A stretch of 64,000 nt of DNA from Oscillibacter valericigenes. Lineage in GTDB: Bacteria; Bacillota; Clostridia; Oscillospirales; Oscillospiraceae. A program made the position numbers and the translations under genes. The stretch covers positions 23,426-87,425 of the forward strand of contig NZ_JAFBIQ010000008.1 in the NCBI RefSeq assembly GCF_021531315.1. The letters run 5' to 3'. Every line of letters begins with the position of its first letter. Position 1 is the first letter of the stretch. The notes below the pieces were generated by a model. It had not been told where the DNA came from and ran no database searches. It saw only the letters and a list, made by a program, of their open reading frames with translations. Below are positions 42,145 through 51,673 of the stretch, piece by piece.

Positions 42145-43401
42145 ATGAGCCATTTGATCATCGAGGGCGGCGCGCCGCTTCGGGGGGAACTGACGATACA
42201 GGGCAGCAAAAACAGCGTGCTGCCTGTGCTGGCGGCGACCATTTTATCGCGCGGCGCCTGCCGCATTGAGAACTGTCCGCAGCTGCGCGATGTGGACGCG
42301 TCCGCCGCCATCCTGCGCCACCTCGGCTGCCGCGTGCGGCGCGACGGAACGGCGCTGGAGGTGGACACCGCGCCGATGTCACGCTGCGACATCCCGGATG
42401 AGCTGATGCGCGAGATGCGCTCGTCCGTCATTTTTCTCGGCGCCATCCTCGCGCGGCAGGGCGAGGCGGTGCTCTCGTATCCGGGCGGCTGCGAGCTTGG
42501 CCCGCGGCCCATCGACCTGCATCTTGCCGCCCTGCGCGCGCTGGGCGCGGAGATCACCGAGCGCGGCGGCGCGCTGCACTGCAAGGCGAAGCGGCTTTGC
42601 GGCACCGATATTACGCTCGCCATTCCGAGCGTCGGCGCGACGGAGAACGCCATTCTCGCCGCCTGCGGCGCGGAGGGTACGACCGTCATTTACAACGCGG
42701 CGCGCGAGCCGGAGATCGTCGATCTTCAGACGCTTTTGCAGGCGATGGGCGCGCGCGTGAACGGCGCGGGCGGCTCCATCATCACCGTCGAGGGCGGCGC
42801 GCCGCTGCACGGCTGCACGCACCGCGTCATCGGCGACCGCATCGTCTGCGCGACCTATCTCTGCGCGGCGGCTGCGGCGGGCGGCGAGGTTCGCCTCGTC
42901 GGCGTGGACTACCGCACGGTTTCCACCGTGGCGCTCTCGCTTGCGGAGAGCGGCTGCGAGGTAAAGAGCGAAGAGGGCAGCGTTTTTCTGCGCTCGAACG
43001 GAGCTCTGCGCGCCGTGCGCCCCGTGCGCACCGCGCCCTATCCGGGCTTTCCGACCGACGCGCAGCCGGTGCTGATGGCGGCGCTTTTGAAAAGCGAGGG
43101 CAGCACGGTCTTTGTCGAAAATATTTTTGAAAACCGCTATCGCCATGTCGACGAGCTCTCGCGCATGGGCGCGGAGGTGCGCGTGGCGGGGCGTGTGGCC
43201 GTGGTGAATGGCGTGAGGGCGCTCCACGGCGCAGCGGTCAAATGCACCGACCTGCGCGGCGGCGCGGCGCTGGTCATTGCGGGACTTTCCGCCGAGGGCA
43301 CGACCCGCGTGACGGAGCTGACGCACATCGACCGCGGCTATGACGCCATCGAGCGCGACCTGAGCGCGCTCGGGGCGCGCATCCGCAGAGAGATTACATA
43401 G
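42145..43401 (+). CDS. murA: UDP-N-acetylglucosamine 1-carboxyvinyltransferase
   Basis: The 418-residue EPT-fold enzyme transfers enolpyruvate from PEP to UDP-GlcNAc. The N-terminal [17 protein letters not shown] carries the substrate Lys-Asn pair. The active-site Cys is Cys116 in [16 protein letters not shown], so the enzyme should be of the fosfomycin-sensitive kind. ATG 42145 with GGGGAGGAAAGG upstream is used; GTG 42115 is an unlikely earlier start. Confidence 0.95.
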   Translation: MSHLIIEGGAPLRGELTIQGSKNSVLPVLAATILSRGACRIENCPQLRDVDASAAILRHLGCRVRRDGTALEVDTAPMSRCDIPDELMREMRSSVIFLGAILARQGEAVLSYPGGCELGPRPIDLHLAALRALGAEITERGGALHCKAKRLCGTDITLAIPSVGATENAILAACGAEGTTVIYNAAREPEIVDLQTLLQAMGARVNGAGGSIITVEGGAPLHGCTHRVIGDRIVCATYLCAAAAAGGEVRLVGVDYRTVSTVALSLAESGCEVKSEEGSVFLRSNGALRAVRPVRTAPYPGFPTDAQPVLMAALLKSEGSTVFVENIFENRYRHVDELSRMGAEVRVAGRVAVVNGVRALHGAAVKCTDLRGGAALVIAGLSAEGTTRVTELTHIDRGYDAIERDLSALGARIRREIT

Positions 43402-43424
43402 AAAACGAAAAGGACACAAAAGCT

Positions 43425-44192
43425 ATGGCACGAAATCGCAGCACGAACCGCAGACGCCGACGGGGAAGATTTTCCTTCCTGCTCAAGCTCGTATGCCTGC
43501 TGCTCATCATCGGTGCGGTCATCGCGGCGCTGACGCTTTTCTTCAAGGTGCAGAGCATCGCGGTGAGCGGCAACGAGCGCTATTCGCAGGAGGAGGTCGT
43601 CGCCGCCTCCGGCATCAGGGTCGAGGATAACCTCTTCCTGCTCAACAAATACAGCGCCGCGCAGGCCATCTTTGAAACGCTGCCCTATGTGGAGGAGGCG
43701 ACGATCAAGCGCTCGCTTCCCGACACCATCGTCATCACGGTGCGCGAGTGCGCCGCCGCGGCGGGCGTCGTCACGGCGGAGGGCACATGGCTCATCAGCG
43801 AGAACGGCAAGCTCCTTGAGCAAGCAGACGCCCTGCCCGCAGGCTGCCCGGAGGTCGTCGGCCTCACGATCGACGCACCCGCGCCGAGCGCGCAGCTCTC
43901 GCTCGGCGAAGATAAAACGCTGCCGATGGAAACGCTGCTGACGCTGCTGCGCGCGGCGGGCGGCAGCGGGATGCGCGCGGGCATCGGGCGCATCGACCTC
44001 TCCGACGCTGCGGACATCACCTTCACCTACCTCGGCCGCTTCACAGTGCGCCTGCCGTGGGACGCGGATCTTGAGCTCATTTTCCGCAGCGTGCAGCAGA
44101 TGGTGAACGAGCTGGAGTCGAACCAGACCGGCGAGATCAATTATATGCTGCTCGAGAGCCAGGGAGAGATACATTTCATCCCCGCAAAGTGA
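43425..44192 (+). CDS. FtsQ/DivIB-type cell-division protein
   Basis: The 255-residue protein has a basic cytoplasmic tail ([15 protein letters not shown]), one transmembrane helix (~residues 22-44) and a POTRA domain beginning [25 protein letters not shown]. The FtsQ/DivIB beta-domain follows with [23 protein letters not shown]. It is the usual partner of FtsL-type proteins in the divisome and stands in the expected place before ftsZ. Confidence 0.9.
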   Translation: MARNRSTNRRRRRGRFSFLLKLVCLLLIIGAVIAALTLFFKVQSIAVSGNERYSQEEVVAASGIRVEDNLFLLNKYSAAQAIFETLPYVEEATIKRSLPDTIVITVRECAAAAGVVTAEGTWLISENGKLLEQADALPAGCPEVVGLTIDAPAPSAQLSLGEDKTLPMETLLTLLRAAGGSGMRAGIGRIDLSDAADITFTYLGRFTVRLPWDADLELIFRSVQQMVNELESNQTGEINYMLLESQGEIHFIPAK

Positions 44193-44230
44193 GGCGAGCA
44201 AAAAAGTTTGCGGGAAATCGGCCGCGGCTA

Positions 44231-44259
44231 TTGACCGCGGCGGAAAAGCGTTATACAAT
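44231..44259 (+). promoter_or_regulatory. Internal promoter of ftsZ
   Basis: TTGACC (44231-44236), a 17-bp spacer and TACAAT (44254-44259) lie 86 nt upstream of ftsZ. They allow ftsZ expression apart from the mraZ promoter. Confidence 0.75.
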
Positions 44260-44344
44260 AGACTTGCTTTCAAATACACTCGATGTTGTGGCGTTCCCGA
44301 CGGGAGCCGCCCGCATTCTACAAGAGATAGCAGGAGGAACCGAT

Positions 44345-45469
44345 ATGGCATTCGGATTGGACACCGGCGTTGAAAATGTCGTCAGGATCAAGGTCATCGG
44401 TGTGGGCGGCGGCGGCAACAACGTGGTCAACCGCATGGTGCGCTCCGGTACCCGCGGCGTGGATTTCGTCGCGGTCAACACCGATAAGCAGGCGCTCAAT
44501 GTTTCCAGCGCGACCTATAAAATTCAGATCGGCGAGAAGCTGACCCACGGTCAGGGCGCCGGCAGCGACCCCGAGGTGGGGCGCAAGAGCGCGGAGGAGA
44601 GCCGCGCGCAGATCTCCAAGGCGCTGGAGGACACCGACATGGTGTTCATCACCGCCGGCATGGGCGGCGGCACCGGCACGGGCGGCGCGCCCATCGTGGC
44701 TGAGATCGCCCGCGAGATGGGTATCCTGACCGTCGGCGTGGTCACCAAGCCCTTCGGCTTTGAGGGCCGCCGTCGGATGCAGCAGGCGGAGAAGGGCATC
44801 GAGGATCTGCACGACAAGGTGGACTCCCTCGTCATCATCCCCAACGAGCGGCTCAAGCACGCGACCGATCAGAAGATCACCTTCGCCAACGCCTTTGAGA
44901 TCGCCGACGATGTGCTGCGCCAGGCGGTGCAGTCCATTTCCGACCTGATCCGCGACACGGGCTTCATCAATCTCGACTTTGCCGACGTTACCGCCATTAT
45001 GAAAAATGCCGGCATGGCGCACATGGGCGTGGGCCGCGCGGCGGGCAAGGGCAAGGCCGAGGAGGCCGCGCGCATGGCCATTTCCAGCCCGCTGCTCGAG
45101 ACCTCGATCCACGGCGCGCGCGGCGTGCTGATCAATGTGACCGGCTCGATGGACATCGGCCTCGAGGAGGTCGAGCAGGCCGCGTCGCTGGTGCAGGATG
45201 CCGTGCATCCCGACGCGCTGACCATCTTCGGCGCGACCTTTGACGAGACAATGGACGATGAGATCCGCGTGACCGTCATCGCCACCGGCTTTGCCGACGG
45301 CAAAACTGCCGCGGCCGCGCCCGCGGAGGAGAAGAAGGCGGAGGCGCCCAAGGGCATCGAGCCGATCGACTTTGAGCAGGATCAAGCCGCCGAGGCGGAG
45401 AAGAAGGCCGAAGAGGAGGAAGACGATCCCTTCGCCGACATCTTCAAAATTTTCAACCGCGAGCGTTAA
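44345..45469 (+). CDS. ftsZ: Cell-division GTPase FtsZ
   Basis: The 374-residue tubulin homologue forms the Z-ring. [13 protein letters not shown], the tubulin signature [20 protein letters not shown] and the T7-loop [22 protein letters not shown] are intact. The variable linker is Ala/Glu/Lys-rich and the C-terminal end is [15 protein letters not shown], which includes the conserved tail that binds FtsA/SepF-type anchors. The start is ATG 44345 with AGGAGG upstream; the longer frame back to 44189 overlaps divIB and the promoter. No ftsA is adjacent. Confidence 0.96.
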   Translation: MAFGLDTGVENVVRIKVIGVGGGGNNVVNRMVRSGTRGVDFVAVNTDKQALNVSSATYKIQIGEKLTHGQGAGSDPEVGRKSAEESRAQISKALEDTDMVFITAGMGGGTGTGGAPIVAEIAREMGILTVGVVTKPFGFEGRRRMQQAEKGIEDLHDKVDSLVIIPNERLKHATDQKITFANAFEIADDVLRQAVQSISDLIRDTGFINLDFADVTAIMKNAGMAHMGVGRAAGKGKAEEAARMAISSPLLETSIHGARGVLINVTGSMDIGLEEVEQAASLVQDAVHPDALTIFGATFDETMDDEIRVTVIATGFADGKTAAAAPAEEKKAEAPKGIEPIDFEQDQAAEAEKKAEEEEDDPFADIFKIFNRER

Positions 45470-45493
45470 AAAACAGAATTGCCGAAAATTTCC

Positions 45494-45528
45494 GAAAACC
45501 GCAGGTTTTGACCTGCGGTTTTCTTTTT
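45494..45528 (+). terminator. Terminator after ftsZ
   Basis: A 13-bp perfect stem (45494-45506 and 45511-45523) has a TTTG loop and TTTTT. It ends the division cluster. Confidence 0.94.
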
Positions 45529-45699
45529 GTGTGCCGGACACGCAAAAGCAAGTCATTTCCATGCCAGCGCCGACAGATTTTGTGCGGACTATTTTTTGCG
45601 TCCGCGCAAAAAGTAACGAGGCCGCGAAAAACAGAAAACGCGGTAAAAAATTTTTTTCAAAAGGACGCGGGCTTCTTTTGAAAAAGGAGAGGTGATGGA

Positions 45700-46773
45700 A
45701 TGGATGAAAGGCGGCGGAAACAGGGCAGGCGGCAGGCTGCGGCCGTCTGCGCGGCGATCCTTCTTGCGCTCTGCGCGCTGCCGCTGCCGGCGGGCGCGGT
45801 GAGCGGGCAGGAGGCGGACGGTGAGCTGCGCGCGCTCGTGCCGGTCGGCAAGGCGATCGGCGTAAAGCTCTTTGCCGAGGGCGTGCTGGTCGTGGGACTG
45901 TCCGAGGGCGAGGGCGCGGTGTCGGCGGCGAAGAAGGGCGGCATGAAGGCGGGCGATCTGATCTTGACGATGAACGGTGTCGCCATCGAATCGACGGAGC
46001 ATTTGCAGGCGCTGCTTGCGGAAAACGGCGCGCGCGAGGCGAGCTTCGGCGTGCGGCGCAGCGGAAAGCTCCACCATCTGACGGTCACGCCCCTTGCCGA
46101 CGGGCAGGGCGGATGGCGGCTCGGCGTGTGGATCCGCGACAGCATGGCGGGCATCGGCACGGTGACCTTCTACGACCCGCGCACGGGCGCGTTCGCGGCG
46201 CTCGGCCACGGGATCACCGATGTGGACACCGGCAAGCTCATGCCGCTCTCGCGCGGCAGCGTGATGGCGGCGAGCGTGAAAGCGGTCAAGCGCGGCGAGA
46301 GCGGCTCGCCCGGCGAGCTGCGCGGCGACTTTGACCTCACGCACGACCTCGGCGCGCTCTACGCGAACACAGAGTGCGGTATTTTCGGCGTTCTGCCGGA
46401 GGTCGGTCGGTTTGAGAGCGTCGGCGAGGCGATCCCCGTCGCGCGGCGCGCGGAGGTGCGCACAGGCAAGGCGGTCATTTTGGCAAACTGCAAGGGCGAC
46501 GAAGTGCGCGCCTATGAGATCGAAATTGAAAAGCTATACAACGGTTCGGGCGCGACGCGCAATCTGCTGCTCCGCGTGACCGACCCGGAGCTGATCGCGC
46601 TCACAGGCGGCATCGTGCAGGGCATGAGCGGCAGCCCCATCGTGCAGGACGGAAAACTCGTCGGCGCGGTGACCCATGTTCTTCTGGACGATCCGCAAAG
46701 AGGTTATGGCATTTTGCTCGAAAATATGCTCGCGGCCTCCGGCATGACGGCGCGGAGCGCGGCATCGGCCTGA
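45700..46773 (+). CDS. spoIVB: SpoIVB-type sporulation serine peptidase
   Basis: The 357-residue secreted S55 peptidase is made in the forespore and triggers pro-sigma-K processing through SpoIVFA. It has an N-terminal signal/anchor helix (AVCAAILLALCALPLPAGA) and a PDZ domain (GAVSAAKKGGMKAGDLILTMNGVAIES). The peptidase domain has GHGITDVDTGK, with the catalytic His, and GMSGSPIVQDGKLVGAVTHVL, with catalytic Ser312. ATG 45700 has GGAGAGG 7 nt upstream. Neighbouring spo0A is the standard Firmicute arrangement; recN is missing upstream. Confidence 0.93.
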   Translation: MDERRRKQGRRQAAAVCAAILLALCALPLPAGAVSGQEADGELRALVPVGKAIGVKLFAEGVLVVGLSEGEGAVSAAKKGGMKAGDLILTMNGVAIESTEHLQALLAENGAREASFGVRRSGKLHHLTVTPLADGQGGWRLGVWIRDSMAGIGTVTFYDPRTGAFAALGHGITDVDTGKLMPLSRGSVMAASVKAVKRGESGSPGELRGDFDLTHDLGALYANTECGIFGVLPEVGRFESVGEAIPVARRAEVRTGKAVILANCKGDEVRAYEIEIEKLYNGSGATRNLLLRVTDPELIALTGGIVQGMSGSPIVQDGKLVGAVTHVLLDDPQRGYGILLENMLAASGMTARSAASA

Positions 46774-46778
46774 GGCGG

Positions 46779-46815
46779 CTTAACGGCAAAGCAGAACGCT
46801 TTGCCGTTAAGTTTG
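46779..46815 (+). terminator. Terminator after spoIVB
   Basis: A 14-bp perfect stem (46779-46792 and 46798-46811) has an AGAAC loop and only a short TTTG tail, so it may be leaky. Confidence 0.7.
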
Positions 46816-46822
46816 TGCTAAG

Positions 46823-46870
46823 ACGACAAAATAATCGAATTTTGTCGTTTAAAATTTGTACGATACGACA
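46823..46870 (+). promoter_or_regulatory. Candidate 0A-box cluster upstream of spo0A
   Basis: ACGACAAAAT (46823-46832) and ATTTTGTCGT (46839-46848) are a perfect 10-bp inverted repeat, so TTTGTCGT occurs in both directions. A third copy of TGTCGT lies reversed at 46865-46870. The Spo0A recognition core is TGTCGAA, so these are 5-of-7 matches in a plausible autoregulatory position. Confidence 0.5.
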
Positions 46871-46996
46871 GAAAACTACTTGAAAATGCTGTCCGAATAT
46901 GATAGTTTATAGGCAAGGCCGAACGAAACATCCGATTTGCGTCGGAATGCGCTGTCAAAGCCTGAGTATTGAGGAGGAAGGAAAAGGAAGAGTAAC

Positions 46997-47752
46997 ATGG
47001 AAAACAGGATCAAGGTCGTGTTGGCGGACGCCAATGAAGAGTTTCGCATGATGCTTCAGCAGACGATAGAAAGCGCGGGAGAATTTGATGTGGTGGGAAG
47101 CGCCGGTGACGGCGCGCAGGCTTGGGAGTTGATCGAACGGGAGCGCCCGCAGCTTGTGATCACGGAGGTCATCCTGCCGGAGCTGGACGGCTTCGGTCTG
47201 TTGGAGAAAATGGCAGCGATGGCGGCGAAACCGAAGACGATCCTTGTCTCTGCGTTTTACCGTGAGCAGATGGTGATGCGGGCGATGGAGCTGGGTGCGG
47301 CGTATTTCATGGCAAAGCCCTGCGAGCCGAACACACTTTTGGAGCGGATGCGACAGGCCGTCCGCACGGAGGAGACAGAGGAGGGCAGTTCTGTTGCGCT
47401 GGAACGCCTTGTCACCTCCATCATTCACGAGGTGGGCGTGCCAGCGCACATCAAGGGTTATCAGTATGTCCGCGAGGCGATCATCATTGCCGTGCAGGAT
47501 ATGGAAGTCATCAACGCCGTGACGAAGGTGCTCTATCCCGAGGTAGCGCGCCGCTACAACACCACGCCCTCGCGCGTGGAGCGCGCCGTGCGCCACGCCA
47601 TCGAGACCGCGTGGGACCGCGGCGATCTGGAAACGCTCCAGCGCTACTTCGGGTACACAGTCTCAAACAGCAAGGGCAAGCCGACGAATTCGGAATTCAT
47701 CGCCATGATCGCCGACCGCATCCGCCTGCAGCTGAAAACAAAGATCGCGTGA
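46997..47752 (+). CDS. spo0A: Sporulation master regulator Spo0A with altered receiver site
   Basis: The 251-residue protein has a receiver domain (residues 1-~118) and the Spo0A DNA-binding domain (residues ~130-251). The latter is near-canonical: [74 protein letters not shown]. The receiver is not canonical. Glu57 (codon 47165-47167) is at the position of the phosphoacceptor Asp (VLDIIMPHLDG in Bacillus, [12 protein letters not shown] here). Ala12 replaces the second acidic residue of the DD pair, while Asp11 and Lys107 are kept. AGGAGGAAGG precedes the ATG. It follows spoIVB. Confidence 0.94.
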   Translation: MENRIKVVLADANEEFRMMLQQTIESAGEFDVVGSAGDGAQAWELIERERPQLVITEVILPELDGFGLLEKMAAMAAKPKTILVSAFYREQMVMRAMELGAAYFMAKPCEPNTLLERMRQAVRTEETEEGSSVALERLVTSIIHEVGVPAHIKGYQYVREAIIIAVQDMEVINAVTKVLYPEVARRYNTTPSRVERAVRHAIETAWDRGDLETLQRYFGYTVSNSKGKPTNSEFIAMIADRIRLQLKTKIA

Positions 47753-47870
47753 GCCTTGCAGACCAGGGCTTTTTGCTGAATGGCAAAATATCGGCGAAGC
47801 GATCAACGGCGTGAGATTACAATGAAAAGGCGATAAAGGGGCTATCAGTATTTTTGCCCAAAATGATCAA

Positions 47871-47923
47871 CGCTCCCGGTCCGGCAGGTATCGTTACCTG
47901 ACGGATCGGAAGCGGTCTTTTTA
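47871..47923 (+). terminator. Terminator after spo0A
   Basis: A long imperfect hairpin (left arm from 47871, apex near 47892, right arm to 47914) pairs CGCT/AGCG, CCGGTCCG/CGGATCGG and CAGGTA/TACCTG. GTCTTTTT follows. Confidence 0.75.
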
Positions 47924-48068
47924 TGCGCGCTCCCAAAGCAGCGAAAACAGATCTGCTGCAAGTCCCTTCGCGGGAGATCGAGGCATGTTTTCGAAACCTG
48001 ATTTTTCGGAATACCCGTCCATTATTTTTGGCGCAAAGGGTCAAAATAAGGGTCGCCCCTTTCGGAAA

Positions 48069-48104
48069 AAAGAAAAAATCCTTGAAAACACAAGGTTTTC
48101 AAGG
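48069..48104 (-). terminator. Terminator of the tRNA-Leu pair
   Basis: The minus-strand stem (arms 48095-48104 and 48080-48089) is followed on that strand by ATTTTTTCTTTTTT (A-run at 48066-48079 on the plus strand). Confidence 0.88.
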
Positions 48105-48112
48105 ATAAACGA

Positions 48113-48200
48113 TGGTGCGCGAGGCGGGACTTGAACCCGCACGTCCGTGAAGGACACTAGAACCTGAATCTAGCGAGTCTGCCAATTCCACCACTCGCGC
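48113..48200 (-). tRNA. tRNA-Leu (anticodon CAG)
   Basis: On the minus strand the acceptor arm GCGCGAG pairs with CTCGCGC, followed by A and an encoded CCA. The anticodon stem CTAGA/TCTAG encloses TTCAGGT, giving anticodon CAG. A long variable arm and the GGTTCAAGTCC T-loop are typical of class II tRNA-Leu. It reads CUG, a major Leu codon in this GC-rich genome. Confidence 0.96.
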
Positions 48201-48223
48201 GTAAGCAGCCTCGGAAGAAAAGA

Positions 48224-48310
48224 TGGTGCGGATGGTGGGACTTGAACCCACACGTCCATACGAACACTAGCACCTCAAGCTAGCCTGTCTGCCAATTCCA
48301 GCACACCCGC
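48224..48310 (-). tRNA. tRNA-Leu (anticodon GAG)
   Basis: GCGGGTG pairs with CATCCGC (one G-U pair) and an encoded CCA follows. The anticodon stem CTAGC/GCTAG encloses TTGAGGT, giving anticodon GAG for CUC/CUU. A long variable arm is present. It lies 23 nt upstream of tRNA-Leu(CAG) in one transcript. Confidence 0.96.
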
Positions 48311-48436
48311 ATTTTCATCAGTCTTTCAAACGACCGCTCCACTATTATAAGCCCGCTGCACGCCAAATGTCAACCTTTTTTTGCGGGAAATAAAAAAGTT
48401 TTTTACGCCGCTTTGCCGAACAGACAAAAGCTGCGC

Positions 48437-49153
48437 TTATAGCTGCGCAAGCGTCTCCCCGACAGCCCCAGTGATGACGAGGTCCGCGCGCGTCCTGCCC
48501 TCGAGCGGCGTTTTGTTGATGACCACGAGCTTGTGCCCGCGGTAGTAGTTCACCAGCCCCGCGGCGGGATAGACCGCGAGTGAGGTGCCGGCGATGATGA
48601 GCACATCGGCCTCGGAGATATACTTCACGGCGCGATAGAGCGTATCCTCGTTCAGCCCTTCTTCATAGAGCACGACGTCGGGCTTGATGCGCCCGCCGCA
48701 GGCGCACAGCGGTACATCGGCCGAGTGCAGTATGGTGTCCACGCCGTAGAACCTGCCGCATTTTTCGCAATAGCTGCGCAGCGTGCTGCCGTGCAGCTCC
48801 AGCACCTCTCGGCTGCCCGCTGCCTGATGGAGTCCGTCGATGTTCTGCGTGATGACCGCCTTCAGCTTTCCCGCGCGCTCCCATTCGGCGAGCTTTCGAT
48901 GCGCGGCGTTGGGCTTCGCGTCGGGACAGAGCAGCTTCGCGCGGTAGAAGGCAAAAAAATTCTCGGGATGGCGCTCATAGTAGCTGTGGCTCAAAATGGT
49001 CTCGGGCGGCTCGTCCCACTGCTGATGATACAGCCCGTCCACGCTGCGGAAATCGGGGATGCCGCTCTCGGTCGAAACGCCTGCCCCGCCGAAAAAGACG
49101 ATGTTGCCGCTGCCGTCGATGATGTCCTTGAGCCTTCTGATCTCGTCTGTCAT
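48437..49153 (-). CDS. Sir2-family NAD-dependent protein deacylase
   Basis: The 238-residue sirtuin removes acyl groups from lysines using NAD. It has VFFGGAGVSTESGIPDFRS (NAD loop), ITQNIDGLHQAAG with the catalytic His, and zinc ligands CEKCGRFY and CACGG. LIIAGTSLAVYPAAGLVNYY and VVINKTPLEGR close the NAD site. AAAGGAG precedes the ATG. It starts 11 nt after the CDF gene and is the last of four co-directed genes. Confidence 0.93.
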   Translation of the reverse strand: MTDEIRRLKDIIDGSGNIVFFGGAGVSTESGIPDFRSVDGLYHQQWDEPPETILSHSYYERHPENFFAFYRAKLLCPDAKPNAAHRKLAEWERAGKLKAVITQNIDGLHQAAGSREVLELHGSTLRSYCEKCGRFYGVDTILHSADVPLCACGGRIKPDVVLYEEGLNEDTLYRAVKYISEADVLIIAGTSLAVYPAAGLVNYYRGHKLVVINKTPLEGRTRADLVITGAVGETLAQL

Positions 49154-49164
49154 GGTGCGCTCCT

Positions 49165-50334
49165 TTACTTGGTGTAGTCCTTGTCGATCTGCACGACGGC
49201 AAAGTAGCTGCTGTCGAGCTGCTTTACCGCCGCCTGGATTTCACTTTCCACCTCGCGGTCGCTCAGGCGGAACCTGAACGGCACCACCGCGTCGAAGATG
49301 ATGTTCGTGTGCGTGGGGCCGGTGACCATGCGGAAGTCGTGGATGGTGATGTGCTCGTCGATGCCGCGCACGAGCTGCGCCACGCGCTCGCGCGTTTCGG
49401 TGGTGAGCGCGTCGTCCGTCACGATGGGGTCCATGTGGATCGTGGCATCACAGCCGAGCTCGCGTCGCAGCCGCTGCTCGATGTTGTCGATCTCGTCGTG
49501 CAGCGCCATGATGTCGCCGTGGGCGGGCACCTCGGCGTGGAGCGAGATCATCACGCGGCCGGGGCCGTAGTCGTGTACGATGAGGTCATGGATGCCCCGC
49601 ACCACGCGCGAGGACATGACGATGTCCTCGATCCTCTGCACGAACTCCGGCGCGGGCGGCTGGCCGAGCAGGGGCGAGATCGTGTCCCGCGCGGCCTGAA
49701 CACCCGCCCAGAGCACGAGAGCGGCGACGACGATGCCGCACCAGCCGTCGAGCCGCAGCGAGGTGAAGTGGCCGATGAGCGTCGCGGCAAGGACGGCGGC
49801 GGTCGCCGCGCAGTCGGAGAGGCTGTCCATCGCGGTCGCCGCCATCGCGGCGGAGTGGATCTTCTTGCCCACCGCGCGGTTATAGAGGAACATATAGAGC
49901 TTGACGAGAATGGACACGAGCAAAATGCCGCCGGTGAGCAGCGTAAATTCCACCGCCTCGGGGTGCAGGATCTTCTCCACCGCACCCTTGACCAGCTCCA
50001 CGCCCATGAGCAGAATGACCATCGACACGATCAGGCCGGAGACATACTCCAGCCGTCCGTGGCCGAAGGGGTGCTCAGGATCGGGCTTCTGTCCCGCAAG
50101 CTTGAAGCCCAGCAGCGTCACAACGCTCGCGCCCGCGTCGGAGAGGTTATTGAAGGCGTCCGCCGTGATGGCGATGGAGCCGGCGAGCGTGCCGGCGAGC
50201 AGCTTGAGCGCGAAGAGCAGCACATTAAAGCAGATGCCCACCACGCCGCAGAGCACGCCGTAGGTCTCGCGCACGGCCGGATTTGTCACATCGGCGCTGT
50301 TTTTGATGAATTTTTTAGCAAGAAGAGAGATCAT
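49165..50334 (-). CDS. Cation diffusion facilitator (CDF) transporter
   Basis: The 389-residue protein has six N-terminal helices with the CDF metal site ITADAFNNLSDAGAS and the second site AMAATAMDSLSDCAAT. FGHGRLEYVSGLIVS marks the cytoplasmic loop between. The C-terminal cytoplasmic domain (~residues 215-389) is longer than usual and contains HDLIVHDYGPGRVMISLHAEVPAHGDI. It exports a divalent metal such as Mn, Zn or Fe. ATG 50334 overlaps the antiporter stop by 4 nt; the frame continues open upstream only as a shadow of that gene. Confidence 0.9.
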   Translation of the reverse strand: MISLLAKKFIKNSADVTNPAVRETYGVLCGVVGICFNVLLFALKLLAGTLAGSIAITADAFNNLSDAGASVVTLLGFKLAGQKPDPEHPFGHGRLEYVSGLIVSMVILLMGVELVKGAVEKILHPEAVEFTLLTGGILLVSILVKLYMFLYNRAVGKKIHSAAMAATAMDSLSDCAATAAVLAATLIGHFTSLRLDGWCGIVVAALVLWAGVQAARDTISPLLGQPPAPEFVQRIEDIVMSSRVVRGIHDLIVHDYGPGRVMISLHAEVPAHGDIMALHDEIDNIEQRLRRELGCDATIHMDPIVTDDALTTETRERVAQLVRGIDEHITIHDFRMVTGPTHTNIIFDAVVPFRFRLSDREVESEIQAAVKQLDSSYFAVVQIDKDYTK

Positions 50335-51668
50335 GTCTTCATCTCGATTTCCTTGGATTTTGCGGGGAAGAAAAAGCGCTTGGTGAAAAGATAGCACAGC
50401 GGGATGAGGTACAAAAGGCAGGCGTAGGGCAGAGCCTCGGCGCCCACGCCGAGCATACTCAGCGGCACGGCGCAGGCGATGCACCACGGGATAAGACCCG
50501 CGATGGTCACGCCGGAGTTGGCGATGTCCATCGCCAGCTCCTCGTGCTCCGCGCCGTCCTTGGCGTAGACCGCACCGATGAGCTGGTGCTCCATCATCAC
50601 CACGATGGTCTGGTTGCACAGCACCATCGCGGAGAGAATGCTCAAAAGGATCATCGTCGGGAAGCGTCCGATGCGCCCGGCAGACCCTTGCAGAAGGCTC
50701 TGCGCCTGCGTGAGCGCGCCCGTACCCTCCAAAATGCCGGTATAGAGCGCCGCGAGCGGTATCATCATAAACGGCGTGAGCATACTCACCAGCCCCCCGC
50801 CGGAAACGACCTTGGACAGCAGACCCTCGGTCGGGTGATAGCCCGCGACCATGATCCAAAGTGCCTCGCCCGCGCCGATGCCCTGCACCGCAACGGTGAT
50901 GACGAAGGCCGCGGCGGCGCTGATAGCCATGGCGCGGCGGATCGGCACGCGCAATAGCGGCAGGACTAACATGATGAGCGCCGGCACAAGCGTCCACGGC
51001 GAGATGACAAAGCTCTCGGCAAGAGCGCTCAGCATCGTCTCGTCCACCGCAACGATGGAATTTCGCAGCGAGAGCAGGGCATAGATCACAAGGCAGAGCG
51101 CATAGGGCAGCGCCGCCGTTTTGAACATGCGGCGGACATTGCCGTAGAGGTCGGTCTCCGTCAGCGCGGCGACCAAGCTCGCGCAGGACGAGGTCGGCGC
51201 GCCGCGGTCGCCGAAGTAAACACCGGAGAGGATCGCCCCCGCCGTTACCGCCTCGCTCACGCCGCCGGAGCGCGCGAGCGCCATGAGCACCACGCCCGCC
51301 GTGCTCGCCACGCCGAACGAGGTGCCGAGCGCGTAGCTGAGCAGCACCGTGAGCAGAAAGGCCACAAGAATAAAAAGCTGCGGCGTGATGACGCGGATGC
51401 CGTGATAGATGAAAAACGCGATGGTGCCGCACGAGCGCCAAAGCCCCGTGAGCAGACCGATGAAAAAGAGAATGCGCAGCACGATCATGCTCTTGGGCAT
51501 CTTGCTCCACGCCATTCGGATGAGCGCCCGCGCGCCGTAGCCGCGCCTGAGGCCGAGGCCGAAGAACAGCAAAAGCGCGAAGGCCAGCGCCCACGCGAGA
51601 GAAAAGCTCTTGACGAGGCAGAAGATCATTGCCGCGAGAAAGAGCGCAAAGCAGACGACAATATCCAT
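50331..51668 (-). CDS. NhaC-family Na+/H+ antiporter
   Basis: The 445-residue, ~11-helix protein carries the NhaC features GTSFGVASTAGVVLMALARSGG, SGVYFGDRGAPTSSCASLVAA and a C-terminal IVVMMEHQLIGAVYAKDG...NSGVTIAGLIPWCIACAVPLSMLG. Some relatives exchange malate/lactate or amino acids, so Na+/H+ exchange is only the default call. ATG 51668 with GGAGGGG upstream is used; ATG 51716 lies inside the preceding gene. Confidence 0.88.
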   Translation of the reverse strand: MDIVVCFALFLAAMIFCLVKSFSLAWALAFALLLFFGLGLRRGYGARALIRMAWSKMPKSMIVLRILFFIGLLTGLWRSCGTIAFFIYHGIRVITPQLFILVAFLLTVLLSYALGTSFGVASTAGVVLMALARSGGVSEAVTAGAILSGVYFGDRGAPTSSCASLVAALTETDLYGNVRRMFKTAALPYALCLVIYALLSLRNSIVAVDETMLSALAESFVISPWTLVPALIMLVLPLLRVPIRRAMAISAAAAFVITVAVQGIGAGEALWIMVAGYHPTEGLLSKVVSGGGLVSMLTPFMMIPLAALYTGILEGTGALTQAQSLLQGSAGRIGRFPTMILLSILSAMVLCNQTIVVMMEHQLIGAVYAKDGAEHEELAMDIANSGVTIAGLIPWCIACAVPLSMLGVGAEALPYACLLYLIPLCYLFTKRFFFPAKSKEIEMKT

Positions 51669-51673
51669 GAACC

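Larger units (their letters stand above)
47753..48112 (+). other. 360-nt gap between spo0A and the tRNA genes
   Basis: No gene is supported. The gap holds the spo0A terminator (47871-47922) and the terminator of the minus-strand tRNA genes (48069-48104). The short open frames have no start signals. Confidence 0.7.

Noticed and set aside
49165..51594. An 809-residue fusion of antiporter and CDF transporter
   Set aside because: The first 420 residues are a shadow of the nhaC gene; the CDF starts at ATG 50334 in an ATGA overlap.
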